Program-made: the position numbers and the translations under genes
The notes under the pieces: model-generated
Told to the model about the DNA's origin: nothing
Database searches by the model: none
What the model saw: the letters and a program-made list of their open reading frames with translations, nothing else
In this document: positions 11,916-23,861 of the stretch, in pieces
Layout: the number at the start of each line of letters is the position of its first letter
How positions within the stretch are numbered: the stretch's first letter is position 1
Source: Paramecium sonneborni
Taxonomy: Eukaryota > Ciliophora > Oligohymenophorea > Peniculida > Parameciidae
Length of the DNA: 64,000 nt
Assembly: GCA_905182985.1 (NCBI GenBank)
Contig: CAJJDN010000146.1
Location: forward strand, 208,928-272,927
Reading direction: 5' to 3'

Positions 11916-12253
11916 TTTTGAATAATTTGTTTATGTTTTTAGTTAAATATAAATGAATTTAGTTTTTCTCTCTTTTTTATTAGATGAATTGAATTCCTGG
12001 ATGAAATCAAATTCTCATATTAAATGTAAAATTTTTTGTTAAGAATATGTATAATCATATAATTCTAAAGAATGAGGCGGTTTGATATAGAGAAATATAA
12101 TTGGTGGTTATGAAGAAAAAACATTAATTAATTAGAATGTTTGAATCACCGAGGTTGAAAGATTTAAATTTTATTGTTCATATATAATTAATTATTCGAA
12201 AATTAATTAGAAAAAAAGACTTATTTATTTATTTATTATTATAATATAGAGGA
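11916..12253. other. intergenic; one doubtful 40-aa ORF
   Basis: A+T-rich spacer. A forward ATG at 11953 opens 40 codons to TGA at 12073-12075 (MNLVFLSFLLDELNSW...). It starts with a hydrophobic run but shows no family resemblance, so I do not call it a gene. The rest, including the T/A repeats near 12225, shows nothing. Confidence 0.3.
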
Positions 12254-12824
12254 TCAATCAATTTCTTATCTTAATTTAATCTATTATAACCTAGAATTGC
12301 CAAGAATTTGACTTTTGGCTGTATGATATTTGAATACAGGTTTTGTTTTAATTAATTTAAAATCAGGCTAAAAATGAAACTGACCATATGCAGATGAATG
12401 TTGAGAATATTATTTATCTGTAGGAATTTTAAGTGAAAATATGTCAGAATCTTAAGTATAACGTTTAGCATATTTTCCAAATTTTTACTCAGATTCTAAA
12501 ATCAATAAAATAGTAAACCTACAGTCATTTATGGAGAAACAACAAAACATTCATTATTTAACTGATTTTTACGCTTATAAATTTATGGTAATTGGTAACT
12601 ATTACGAACATGAATATCCATATCTTATTAATTTGTATAATTAATTTTTTGAAAATTGAAATCATTCATCTTATGAATTGGAGATTGTTCCCAACAAAAT
12701 TTTATTTTATCTGTTGAATGCTCTTAATAATACAGAACATAAAACCTCTAAAGATTCTTTTTTAAAATTTAGATTCTTCTCCATCAAACATAACTATTTA
12801 AGGAGGACCAAAGATTTTATGCAT
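12254..12824 (-). CDS. unknown protein, His/Gln-rich
   Basis: Reverse-strand gene starting MHKIFGPPQIVMFDGEE at 12824 and ending LRQEID-TGA at 12254-12256. The 3' half (KFGKYAKRYTQDSDIFSL; SAYGQFHFQPDFKLI; KYHTAKSQILGN) is clearly protein-like. One intron of ~35 nt ending CAG is likely after FR, and one GTAGGTTTAC...TTTTAG of 27 nt near 12490-12516. The phase across that second intron does not close cleanly, so the middle is uncertain. No domain recognised. It shares the narrow 12825-12844 spacer with the next reverse-strand gene. Confidence 0.45.
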
Positions 12825-12844
12825 AGAACTATGACGACTTTTAT

Positions 12845-13740
12845 TCATATTGTATAAATAAAATATATAAATTTAATTATTAATTATAAATCTTCAAAAT
12901 TTTATGCAGTTTCTTTTTTTTGCATTTATTATTATTATTTATAATTTTTCTTTGTTTCTACAGCCAATTGAGTCAATTTTCTCTTTTAGCTCCTTCTAAT
13001 TACATTTATTTTTATTATTTTTGTAAATTCATTCTTCACCTTGATAAAATTATTTGAATCATAATTCCTGATCTTATTTCCATCTATCATTTTCTACTAT
13101 TGTATTCATGAAATTTTACTTTTTTTATTTATTTCTAAAATTCTAATAATTCTAAAATATTTACAATTTCAGACTTTTTTAATTCTTATATAGATAGCCT
13201 AAAGTTATTGTACTTTTCTATTTATTCATAATTTTATTTCTCATCTTTAAATTTTTTTCTTAGTATTAAGTTCTTTTCATAATTATCCTTCACTTCATCA
13301 TTCAATTCATAAATTGAATTTGACTAATCTATAATATTTTACTCAGAATCATAGATGAATTGCATATGTGAAACTTTATTTGCACTTAATTTAATAATAG
13401 CATAGTTTTTATGAACAAATTTTCAATGCTCCTATTACATAATTATAGTCACCATTTTACAGGTTTAGACTTACAAACTATAATATTTTTATAAGAAGGA
13501 ATGCTTAAAAAATTTTAATATTGTTATTCAATGAAATTCATGAACTATTATATTAAAACTTAACTTTTACCTTGATTCTTTGAAGTATTAATATAGTATT
13601 ACCACACTTTAAACATTTAACAGGAAATAAATGTTCAAATCTGATCTTAGGAACACTTATATATGTAATTTTAATCTAATCTTAATGACTTTCCTTTTAG
13701 TTTCATTTTTCTTTAGTGTTCAAAGCTTCCCTATATGATA
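12845..13740 (-). CDS. coiled-coil protein with a Cys pair near its N-terminus
   Basis: Exons on the reverse strand include VPKIRFEHLFPVKCLKCGN (a CxxC knuckle, possible zinc site). Next is an intron of 26 nt (GTAAAAGTTAAG...AATAG), SIPSYKNIIVCKSKP, then a long coiled coil (YELNDEVKDNYEKN; KKFKDEKQNYEQIEKYNN). A 23-nt intron GTAAAATTTC...CAATAG leads to a basic tail ending at TGA 12845-12847. The 5' end, near 13700-13740, is not settled and the joint near 13440 is unresolved. CCDC94/YJU2-like splicing factors also pair a CxxC with coiled coil, but the match is too weak to claim. Confidence 0.4.
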
Positions 13741-13840
13741 GTAATGAAGTATTAATCTATTAAAATTAAGCAAAAATTATCTGCTCATGTGGCTACTATT
13801 TGTACTGTCATTATTAATTAAAAAATTATTATTTAATATC

Positions 13841-14365
13841 ATGAATACATTAAGATCATTAATCATAATATCTTTCCTTTTTACACTTATTCCAATATCA
13901 TAAGGAGCAATTTTAAGTTGCAAATATGGTTACCAAAGTTATAGACTTTGATGAAAAGAAACTTTATAAATATATTAAATAAAAAATCCAAGAGGATATT
14001 TATGCTTTGATACTCATTTACGTTCAGGTATTAAGCTTTTAGATCTTGACCCAATAAATGCGTTAAATCATTGTTTATTTAAATTCCAATTCATAAAACA
14101 TGGCTATTATACTATACAAGTACTTAATACAGACTTTTATATCTGTACAAACTAAAAAAATCGGAATGAAAATGCTGTGACTTCTTTTTATTCACCATCA
14201 ATCGATACATTTATGCAATTTAAGTTCATACTATGGTATGAAGTTTTAGTTAGACATACATCTAAAGTTTGGCATTTTACAACATCGAGTCCTTATATAA
14301 TGCAAACTTCAGAGAGAACACAGGGAACAAACTAATTGTTTAGAGTAGAAGAATATAATGATTGA
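13841..14365 (+). CDS. secreted beta-trefoil-like protein
   Basis: 164 aa after removal of one 30-nt intron (GTTACCAAAG...GAAAAG, about 13928-13957) that takes out an in-frame TGA pair. Residues 1-23 (MNTLRSLIIISFLFTLIPIS) form a signal peptide. The mature part alternates short hydrophobic strands with aromatic/Gly turns (QIKNPRGYLCFDTHLRSG; YYTIQVLNTDFYICTN; TFMQFKFILWYEV; SPYIMQTSERTQG), the rhythm of ricin-B/fascin-like beta-trefoils. There are four Cys residues. A lectin-like or extracellular binding role is an inference; no QxW repeats are clear. Confidence 0.55.
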
Positions 14366-14431
14366 TAATAAAATAGATTGTTATCCTTTTGTTTAATATT
14401 TTTATAATATTAATAATTAATTATTATATAA

Positions 14432-17400
14432 ATGTAACCTTAACCTATATAGAGAAAAGACTCTATGGTTCCTTAAGGTACTTCAATGTCTATTTGTTCT
14501 TCATTATTGTTCATGATAGGTTAATCATGGTATGAAATGAAAAGAAGACCTTGTGGATATTGTGTATCATTTTTTAGTGTTTTGATTGTTGTTGCTGCAA
14601 GCGCTGTTAGTTAATCTATAATTGATAGAGCACCTCTTATATTTTTAAAATCAGCAGAAGGTCCAGCAAGTCAATCTGATATTGCGTAATTAACAATTTA
14701 AGATTAGGTTGTCTGCAAATCCGAATTATTTAAGTGAAGAACATGATAAATCTCCTCAATATTTGATGTCTATTTATAGTAATACAGCAAGACAATAAGG
14801 ATATCTTATAGTTGACTTCCTAAACTTTACTAGAATTAATGAAGTATTAGGACCAGAAAGAGCAAGTTAAACAAGTCCGAGAATTCAATAGTAAGTGAAT
14901 TTTACGAACTTATAAAAGACAGGGGATTGTGAGAATGTATATATTCATTATATATGAAATAGGCAGTGAGTAAAGCATAATAATTGTTATCTAAAAGATA
15001 GGAATTCGGAAGTGAAGCTCATTTAAATGATTTAAGAGATGGGTAATAATTAGGTTAGAAATGTGGAGGATAATAACCACATCCAACAGCTAAATTTGTA
15101 GGAATAGATACATTGAAAGAAAAAGCAATAGGATTAGGTTGGGAATATCCATTTGATGAATTGAAAGAAACTGAAGTAATAATGAGTAGGAAATTAGCAG
15201 AGACATATAGATTAAATGTAGGAGATTATATGTTAATTTATGGCGAATTCTATGATTTTTATGGGTCATATTATATCTCGAACTACTTTGAATAAATAGG
15301 TAGACAATTTAATTTAACTAATTATAATGACACCTTTTTGAATGAAGAATTTTTAGAAATGAAAAAAGCGACTTAAAGATTTTATTTATATTAGATAAAA
15401 GGCTTATTAGAATCAACATATGGTAAATTCCCAGATGGTGATGCTGATAAATTGATAATAGTTGAGCATAAACACTTTTTTAATAATTTAGCATATTGGT
15501 CATGGAATAAACCTTTTTTAAAAGCAATGTATACTGCTAATCCTGAGGATTATGTAGACGAAATTAGAATAAACATTCCTAATAGATTCAATATATACAT
15601 GGATAGCAATTATGAAAATATATAAGGATAGATAACAAAATATGCAAGTAATATAAGGAGAGATTTGGGTGTTTATCCATGTAATATGGAATTACCAGTA
15701 TTATAACAATTATATGATACTAGATTTGGTTAATTATTTTTGGGTATCATATTAAATATGATAATTGTAATATTGTTTTTATTAAGTATCCTACTGTTAT
15801 ATACATTATTATTGATTTCAGTAGAGACCAAGACTTATGATTTAGGTGTGTTAAGAGTTTTAGGATTTAATAAATTAGGAGTTGTATTTTTAGTATTGAC
15901 TTAAGCATTGAGTTATGTATTACCTGCGATAGTAGCAGGGATTATACTTTCGATTCCCTTTTTATTATATGCTAGTAGTGCACTTAAGGCTTCAATAGGA
16001 GTTGAAATAGAAGCAAGCCCAACTACAAATGCAATATTTATGTCATTAGGATTAGGATTACTAATTCCTTTGATTAGTTCTTATGTACCAATAAAAGAAG
16101 CATTAAGTAAATAATTAAGTTTTGCATTGGATATAAATAGATCAAAATCAACTGCTGTAAAAATAGAGGTGGATTTAGAAGGTAAATCATTACCTTGGGG
16201 TAGAATCTAATTTGCAGTAATAGCATCTTTATTTGGTATTTGTGTTTATTATTTTTTACCATTGGCTTTGTTATCATTCAATATTGGATTACTATTATCA
16301 ATATTCTTTTTTATATTATGTGGTATGCTTTTAGGATTAGTAATTTTCGCATTTAATGTTCAATATTTAGCAGAACGATTCACTGTAAAATTATTTTTAT
16401 TTTGGGCAAGTTCAGCTAAGAAAACAATGGTATTAAAGAATCTTGCTGCACATAGAGTAATTAAAATATAATAATAATAAAATAGATAAAAAATAGAAGA
16501 ACAGCATTGATGTATGCATTATCTATAGCTTTTGTAATATTTATTTTTGTTGGTATGAGTGTATAGATCGAAAATCAAGCAACTTAAACTCTTTAATAGC
16601 ATGGTTGTAAACTTGAAATAACAGCATAAAATGGTTATTTGAAGGCATTTGAGTTTGAGAAGATAATTGTAGATTTAGGAGATAATATAAAAGGTTTTGC
16701 TTGGATAACAGATTCTTTAGATAGTTATATGTAAAAATTAGGATTTTAAACTGCTTATATGACTCATTTAGGTTAAGTTTATTAACTTCGACCTAAAATT
16801 GTAGGTGTATCACATACTTTATTTGATATGGGATATAATTAATTTTTATAAATAGAAGATTAAATAAACAGTTAATTAAATCCAGTTGAATAATTATATA
16901 CTAGTAGAGGTAGTTAAAGTGCTATGATTGGTACTAGTTATGCAGATTAATTAAATATAAAAATAGATATAGATAGTACTTTTCTTATAGTTGTGTATAA
17001 TAATACATATAGCTAATATCATTAAATGAGAGCATCTTCAATAATTACATCGGCACCTGCACTTAAATTTAGTAGTTTACCTAGTGTTTAAGAATAAAAT
17101 GTTGTTGTATCTCTACCAACATATAGAAGACTTTGTGGAAATTAAATAGATGCAATTGAAAACTATCCTATGAGAAGATTACTAATTACTATCTCTAATT
17201 CAGGTAATCTTGATAATGTTTATGGTCAATTCAAAAAGTATATAGATGCAAATGGAGTCTCTGCTAAAATTTGGGATTATAGAGATTATGAAACATCCAT
17301 TTAATAAAGTCAATAACTCATTTAAATTATATTTAGTTTCTTAACTGGAGTTGTTATGGTTTTATCATTCTTTAGTTTAATGACATCAATGTCTGCTAAC

Positions 17401-17721
17401 ATGTTAGAATAAGTTAAAGAAATATCTGTACTTAGGGCTATTGGTAATACTAAAATATCTATTACTATTGTTTATATCATGGAAGCTTTTACATTAGTTT
17501 TTAGTTCTAGTTTTATTGGTTTAATGGTTGGATTTGTTATTGGATAATCTATGGCTTTATAATAGACACTATTTACTTAATTACCATTAATTTTTGTATT
17601 CCCCTGGTAAATGTTGATAATCATTATTATAATTGCCATGATAGCTGCCATTATTAGTGTTGTTACACCCTCCTTATAAATCTTATCAAAAGAAATTGCT
17701 TAAATTATGAGAATGATCTGA
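14432..17721 (+). CDS. FtsX/MacB-type ABC permease-like membrane protein
   Basis: About 1050 residues starting MQPQPIQRKD and ending EIAQIMRMI-TGA. After an N-terminal membrane segment (SVLIVVAASAVSQ) there is a large non-membrane domain. The first FtsX block is about 15740-16110 (ETKTYDLGVLRVLGFNK, followed by helices and an Asn/Thr turn). A second soluble domain precedes the second FtsX block at about 17340-17700 (EQVKEISVLRAIGNTKISI then two membrane helices). Two FtsX domains with long soluble parts match the ABC3/LolE-MacB permease family. No ATPase motifs are present. Introns include 22 nt after SQSDIA and 26 nt (GTATATATTC...AATAG, near 14936). Substrate unknown. Confidence 0.75.
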
Positions 17722-17927
17722 AAATATTCAATATTATTTTTATCATCTTTATATTCAATACTTATCCCATATATTGTATTCCTTATATATATTAATACTT
17801 TTTTTAATTTCTAATATTCATCTATAATTTATATTTCTCCTTTATTAACTAATTAATTTATTATCACATTTTCATTATAGATTGTCAATATTAATCTTAC
17901 AATCATGCTGCTATCGAAATTTCATCC

Positions 17928-17983
17928 ATTTGAAATATTATGAAGCATCAATATTATTTGAAATATTATGAAGAATCAATATC
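17928..17983. repeat. 28-bp tandem duplication in an intergenic spacer
   Basis: Two adjacent copies of a 28-bp unit, 17928-17955 and 17956-17983, beginning atttgaaatattatgaag. They differ at two positions (gcatcaatatt versus gaatcaatatc). They lie between convergent genes, 3' of the FtsX-like gene. Simple duplication; no function inferred. Confidence 0.75.
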
Positions 17984-18048
17984 ATTATTACAATATTGTA
18001 ATGGAAATCTAACTACATTTTATTTACTCCTTTTTTAAGAAATTTAAA

Positions 18049-18950
18049 TCATTATTGCTTCATTTATTTATTTCCAAAAGTTTATTAATTAAAAAAAAAA
18101 TATTTGATGATTTTTCTCATTAATTTAAATAGGAAAATACTATTTAATTACTTAGTAGAGAACTTTATTAAATTAAATTTCCTCTTCTTTAAGTTATCAT
18201 TTAAAGGAAGTAATTTTAAATTTATAAATAAATATAGATGTATATCATTTGAGTAGGTAACATTTAGATTCTGGTAATATTTCTTCACATATATTTATAG
18301 GTTAATTTCTAAAGTGTAATTTTACACATTTTGAGATGATTTCAATATGTCCTAAATTTTATTATGACTTATACTTTCTTTAAATTAAGCTTACATATAG
18401 ATTTAGACTTCAATTGGATTGGTAACTTCTTCTGATTCAAGTTATAAATTTAGAAAATATAATTATGTTTTTAAGCTTAATTAACAATTAGTAAATTTGA
18501 CTGGTGAATTCAAAGCCTTCACCGATCCAAATAATATAATATTATGTTAATGATTCTTTCTATTCTTAGTTTTCTACTTTCTATCAAGTAAATAAAACAT
18601 CATAGTTCTTTTCTCCCAAATATCTTCTAATTGAAATTTACTCTAACTTTTTTCCAATAATTTCAAGTTTTCTGATGTTCTATTCGGTCCCTTCTCCCAA
18701 ACAATTTCTCTTTCAAAAAGGTTGTCGTACTAACCAATTACATACTTATATTCAAAATATGAGCAAGAGATATCTATTTCCTTAGTCCAATGATCATTCT
18801 ATTAATATATATGAAATTTAGCAATACCATTTAACATTCCATCCTAATAGCCTTTTTTAAATTCCAATTTGTGAAATCAAACACAATATAAATAGCTTCT
18901 CCGTAATTCACTTATTTAATTATTGTGAAAAAGATTTAAGATGCTTTCAT
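18049..18950 (-). CDS. CBM20 starch/glycogen-binding protein, copy A
   Basis: 290 aa, ATG at 18948-18950 to TGA at 18049-18051, with one 29-nt intron (GTATTGCTAAAT...AATAG, about 18794-18822). The first ~100 residues match a CBM20 fold: YGEAIYIVFDFTNWNLKKAI, then HWTKEIDI, FEYKYVIG and WEKGPNR, where the EYK and WExGxNR motifs carry binding aromatic residues. A second part (FGSVKALNSPVKF) and a Lys/Asn/Leu-rich tail follow; the tail is less certain and may hide further introns. No catalytic domain is visible. It is a paralogue of the next gene, in the same orientation. Confidence 0.6.
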
Positions 18951-19312
18951 TATATTAATAATGCTATTGCTAATTTTTTAATTTATGTCTTTTCTCAAAA
19001 TTAACTAGAATTTGTAGGAATAATATCTTATAATTTTTATCCACTTTACTCCGTTAAAATTTGATCAATCTCAAAAACTTTTAAATACAAAAAAAAGACA
19101 ATATATTAATCTAATTCATTTTAGAAATCTATTTTAATTATTTATTGCTCAAGCAATTTTAAACACAATCAATATCAAATCAATGAAAAAACATTTTTTT
19201 TTCAATAAATAAATATTTTTATATAATCAACATAGAGCAATTCTATAAAAGGAGATTGCTTGACATATTTCTTAATTTCTTTCCGAAATGCCAAGACTAA
19301 TTGGAGTACTAA

Positions 19313-19906
19313 TCAATTCTATAGGAGCTTAAATTTTAATAGAAATCTAATACTTGGATTTTTTATAAGCAAATAGTATTGAAATTGAATCACTTAATCC
19401 GAATAAGTGATATCAATATAAAATCTAGCAGTAAAATACTTCATAGACTTCTTTTCTCTTAATTTCATTTGAATAGGAGTTGTCAAAGCAGGTAAGTTCC
19501 CAAATACAATGGCTAAAGAATTTTTATTTAAAGCCATTAATTTAAGAGAAATCAATCTTTTCTCCCACATATCTTCTATAATATTATTGAATTAGATTTA
19601 ATACTTATTGTATAAGAACTATTTTATTTAGATTTAATAAAATTTCTGTTGTGCCCTCTTTCCCAAATTTATGTTTCTAATGTTGGATAATCATAATCAG
19701 CAATCACATATTTATATTCTAATTACTCATCTCTAACTTCAAATTCAAGTTCCCATCGATTAAACTACATTTATTAACTCAAACTTTACTTTAATACATT
19801 TCATTCTACAATTCTTATCTATTTTCCAATTATTTTAAGAATTTGCTAAGTACAAACCTTATCCAAAACACACCTAATGGAGTAAAAAAAACTTTATTTA
19901 AGACAT
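19313..19906 (-). CDS. CBM20 starch/glycogen-binding protein, copy B
   Basis: 179 aa from three exons (introns 25 nt GTAAAGTTTG...TGTAG and 29 nt GTATTAAATC...TATAG). Residues 10-90 contain the CBM20 signature: VCFGQGLYLANSQNNWKIDK, NRWELEFEVRDEQLEYKYVI and IWERGHNRNF. It continues EDMWEKRL and IVFGNLPALTTPIQMKL, which line up with EDIWEKRT and FGSVKALNSPVKF in copy A, showing the two arose by duplication. It probably binds the alpha-glucan store; function otherwise unknown. Confidence 0.7.
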
Positions 19907-20586
19907 TAAATTATTTATAATCAATTTAATCACTCAGATTTAAATCTTTTGTCACCATTTAATCAAAGTTGTTTTTTATTGAATATTTAAAATAATCAAT
20001 AACTTTATCTCATCCCCCTCTCTCATTTGATTTAATATCATATCATTTCATTATGAATATCAAATCATAATATAATCAATTTATTTTCAAATGAATCCCT
20101 TCTCAAATACCATTTAAAAAGTTTCAAAATATTTAGCCCATTTTAAATTTCACATTTTAATTTCTATCATAAAGCATTTTAGATTTATTGTCACAATCTG
20201 AAAATTCACTCCATTTATGCAGAATTCTATATTTATTATTGTAATGATCATAATATAAGAATTAATACTAAAGATTTTATTGATTAATTTATTTAATATA
20301 TTTCTTTATAAATTACTAATTATTGAATAATATAAATTTTAAGAATCAGAAGTAAGAGTTTTTCAAACTTTAATTATTTTCTTTTTCTAATTAAATATAA
20401 TTTATAATTATAGTTTTTATACTAAGAAATATAATTGTTTCTATTTCTTTATTAAATGTAAATATTAATTAATTTGAAAATTACCTACAAAAATCAGATT
20501 AAAAAAAATAATTGCACGTGTTTCTAAAAAATATTTTTATTTATCATTTTTTCAAAATTAATCTTAAAAAGCTTAAACCATTAATT
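19907..20586. other. intergenic, no gene seen
   Basis: About 680 bp, A+T-rich, containing a possible E-box-like cacgtg at 20515-20520 but no recognisable coding block. It should hold the promoter of CBM20 copy B. Confidence 0.4.
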
Positions 20587-20873
20587 ATGATGAGATATTA
20601 TGATTTTTAATAGAAAACAAAAATGAAAAAGGCTTAGCAGATTAAAAGAAAAATTTTTTAATAAACATTTATTTCTCTATAAATGTTAAGTTTGACTATA
20701 TAGAACAAATTGGAACAAGAGATAAAGAAACTTTTTTAAATCTCGATTATTTTATGAATGGAGTATATTTTCTTAGTTTAAATTTTTTCATCAATAAATT
20801 TTGTTTAATAGATATAATAAAATTAGGTTTAACTATGGGAGAAAATGAAAATTTTACTAATATTAGTACCTGA
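20587..20873 (+). CDS. doubtful short ORF, possibly truncated gene
   Basis: A protein-like frame runs from about 20605 to TGA at 20871-20873 (FDYIEQIGTRDKETFLNL; DIIKLGLTMGENENFTN). The only nearby start (ATGATG at 20587) is in another frame and would need an intron within the first 40 bases. No homology recognised; it may be a remnant. Confidence 0.25.
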
Positions 20874-21047
20874 ATTTTTATTTTATTATTGTTAAAATAT
20901 GCTCAATAATTAATAATAATCTGTTTATATATTTATTAAAAATATATTTGCTTGTAAAGAAATAACATTTTAGACAATTTAACTTATATTACGTTTTTTA
21001 GAACTATATTTAAAAATGATTCATTGAAAGCAAATAACAATAAAATT

Positions 21048-22111
21048 ATGGAAGGTTTAGTCTCCCCAACTGATTCTGTTTAAATAAATTGGAAATTTGT
21101 AACTAGACTAGAAAAACTAAGGAAGCTTTTTGATAATAATCTACAAAAGAAAAATGAATAAAATATCATAATTTAATAATCCGAAACTGTTATACCTGAT
21201 TGGGATGAGATTTTAAGTTGCTATAAGGATGTAGAAAGGTCACACAACGAGTTTAATATGACAAACATTGGAAAATGGAAAAAGATGGATAATTAGGAAA
21301 TAGACCTCCTGAAGATAATTGTAGGATTGTATTGCAACATTCATAATCTTTAGCCTTTATTGATGGTATTAATAAATATTAATGTTTAGGATGTTTATGA
21401 TTGGGATTAAGTAGGCTCAATATTATTCAATAGACATTGGAAAGTTTGTAGAAGTAAATGGATGGAAAGTTAAGCAACTTCTATAGTAGATCATCCTTGG
21501 TCTCGAGAAGAGGATACTATTTTAGCATAGCTTTATGAAAAACATGCATAATAGAATAGATATAATAAATGGAGTTTAATATCTATGGAAATGAGTAAAC
21601 TTTGCAAATCAAACCATGTAAGATTGGGTAAATAATGCAGAGAAAGATGGATTAATAAATTAAATCCTTTAGTTGAAAAGTATAAAAATTAATTTTATCT
21701 TTGTTTAGAGGTCCATGGTACAAAGAAGAAGAGATTAAATTATTAATTGCTGTTCTCAATTTTGGAAAGAAATGGTCATTAATTTCAAGAACAAATTTTA
21801 ATAATTAAAGAACTGAAAATTGTTTAAAAAATAGATTTCATACAATAATCAAAAGAGAATCATCAAAATTTGAAAAGAATTAAACGCAAAAATAAATTTC
21901 ATAAGAATAAACATAGGAAGATGAAGAAAAGTTAATAGAGCAAATTATTCAAGAATTAAAAGAAGAATCTTTTCTTCAATAATAGTCCGATATCTGTACT
22001 AAGCAAAGGAAAAAAATTACTATTGAATAATTAGATAAGAATTTCAATTTTAATGACAATACTATTCAGATAGCTATAATAAAGAAGAATAAAATTAATG
22101 CAGTTTTATGA
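21048..22111 (+). CDS. Myb/SANT-domain DNA-binding protein (R2R3-like)
   Basis: 344 aa, one 29-nt intron at 21680-21708. Two clear Myb repeats are present. The first is PWSREEDTILAQLYEKH...WSLISMEM...LGKQCRERWINKLNP. The second, right after the intron, is GPWYKEEEIKLLIAVLNFGKKWSLISR...NCLKNRFHTIIKRE, with the spaced Trp residues and recognition-helix residues of R2R3 Myb. A degenerate first repeat may lie upstream (DWDQVGSILFNRHWKVCRSKW). The C-terminus is Gln/Glu-rich. Role: nuclear transcription or chromatin factor; the target is not known. Confidence 0.85.
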
Positions 22112-22466
22112 TTTTTACTAATTTATTTTCTTAAAAATTATTTTCTCAATAAGTAAACATAATTTAGACTAAATTATTTTATTTATTCTAATACTCTTTT
22201 TTTTATTAAAATAATATATAATAAAATTTAAAAAGAGTATGAAGGATAAATTTCATTTAAAAAAAGCATAGCTTAATGTATTTAATTTAATGAAAAGAAT
22301 AATAAATAAAAAATATAAATTAAAAAGGGAAGTCACAAAATAAAAGTAAAAATAAGAATAGTAAAAAAAAATTGAAATATGTTTTATTAAAAAAAATGGT
22401 ATTATAAAATTTTATAGATATACAAAATTAAGCAATTTATTACCTAAATTAAATTTTTTATATTTA
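22112..22466. other. intergenic
   Basis: 355 bp of A-rich sequence between the Myb and TIM44 genes, with runs of A and no coding block recognised. Confidence 0.4.
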
Positions 22467-23786
22467 ATGATAAACTTTGTAAACTTGTTGGTTCCATTTA
22501 GATAAGCAAATAGATTTTCAAGACTAAGTATTTAAAATTAGAGAAGATTGATGTATAAATTCTGTAGTGAAAATAAAAAAACAGAAGAAATAGAGAAATA
22601 ACCATCATTAGTTATAGATATTTTGCATACGGTAAAAGATTCAGCAAAAGACTCAGCTTCAAAACTAAAATAGAAGATAAAAGGATCAGCATAAAAATTT
22701 AAAACAGATGCAAATGCAAATTAATAAGCAGGTATTGGGAAAACATGTTTAAATATGGCAAAATTAGCTTGGAGAAAAACATTTCCAAGTCATGATGATG
22801 AAGTAAAGGCTAGAATGGAAACAGTAAAAGCTAAATTAGCAGAAAGAAAGAAAGAAGAAGAGAAATTAGCTTAAATGAGTGAAGAAGAATTAGGAGGAGT
22901 ATGAATTAAAATTTATATAGATTTAAGAGAAAATTCCAGAATGGAAAAGAAATGCTATATAAGCAACTGATTAAAGTACAAGTGAAGAAGCATCTCTAAA
23001 ATAAAAAATAGCTTAGAAGATTTAAAGTAGACTAAAATAGAGTGAATAAGGATAACAATTTGTTAATAGTGATACTTATAAAGAATATGTAACATTTAAA
23101 TCAGAAATGAAATAATTTAAAGCTGATTTATCTGATCGAATCTAAAATCATCCTAACAATTTTGTTTAAGTTTCTTTATATGCAGCAGTAATTAATTATA
23201 AAAATATATTAGAAAACTGTGACAAATGAAAGTAATGTTGCTAGAGCGATTAAATAAATGAGAATGATTGATCCAAATTTCGATATATATGAATTAGAAA
23301 AGGAAGCTAAAGTTATCTTTGAATAAATTTATAATCTTTATTTAGTAGGAGATTTAGAATCTCTTTAAAAAGTTTGTGGTGAAGCTGCTTTAGGATATTT
23401 TAAAGTTTTACTAAAAAAATAAGAAGCTGAAGTATTATAATTTTATAATATAATTTAGAAATCAGAACCAAAACATAAGTAATTATGGAATGTGGATGAA
23501 ATCAGGTTTACTAGAGCAAGTATACCAGATTCTGTAAAATTACCAGTTTTTATATTTACAATTAAAACTCAAGAGATCTTTTGTTATGTTAGTAAGGTAT
23601 AATTTTATTAATATATAAAAATAGACAGATAAGTCTAAAATAGTAGATGGAGATGATGAGAGAATTATGTCCATGGATTACTAATTTGCTTTAACTCCAC
23701 ATTCAAATCCTGCTTCTGATGAATTTGGTCATATTTGGGAAATGATCGAATTGTAACCATAATAAGTTGTTAAAATGCTCGTTTGA
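22467..23786 (+). CDS. TIM44: mitochondrial import motor subunit TIM44
   Basis: 414 aa over four exons; introns at 22899-22920, 23188-23212 and 23597-23624 (22, 25, 28 nt) leave an exact reading frame. The start at 22467 is chosen because residues 1-30 (MINFVNLLVPFRQANRFSRL) form an Arg-rich presequence lacking acids. Next come Lys/Ala helices (VKDSAKDSASKLKQKIKGSA) and the Tim44-like domain (IDPNFDIYELEKEAKVIFEQIYNLYLVGDLESLQKV; GEAALGYFKVL; FGHIWEMIEL). TIM44 tethers Hsp70 to the TIM23 channel on the matrix side of the inner membrane. Confidence 0.9.
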
Positions 23787-23861
23787 ATGCTATATTATAT
23801 ATATTTCATAAACATACCATATAGTTTATAAATTATTTATTTATACATATAAATATTAAGA

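Noticed and set aside
12845..13740. CCDC94/YJU2 splicing-factor assignment
   Set aside because: Only a CxxC knuckle followed by coiled coil is shared; the second CxxC and other family motifs are not seen.
13925..13965. In-frame TGA TGA in the secreted beta-trefoil-like gene, suggesting a pseudogene
   Set aside because: A 30-nt intron removes both stops and the downstream reading continues in the same phase to the natural TGA.
15113..16471. Several short standard-code ORFs inside 14.4-17.7 kb (including a reverse one at 16074-16277)
   Set aside because: They are pieces or shadows of the single FtsX-like gene once TAA/TAG are read as Gln.
17928..17983. CRISPR-like array
   Set aside because: Only two directly adjacent 28-bp copies without spacers in a eukaryotic intergenic region; a simple tandem duplication.
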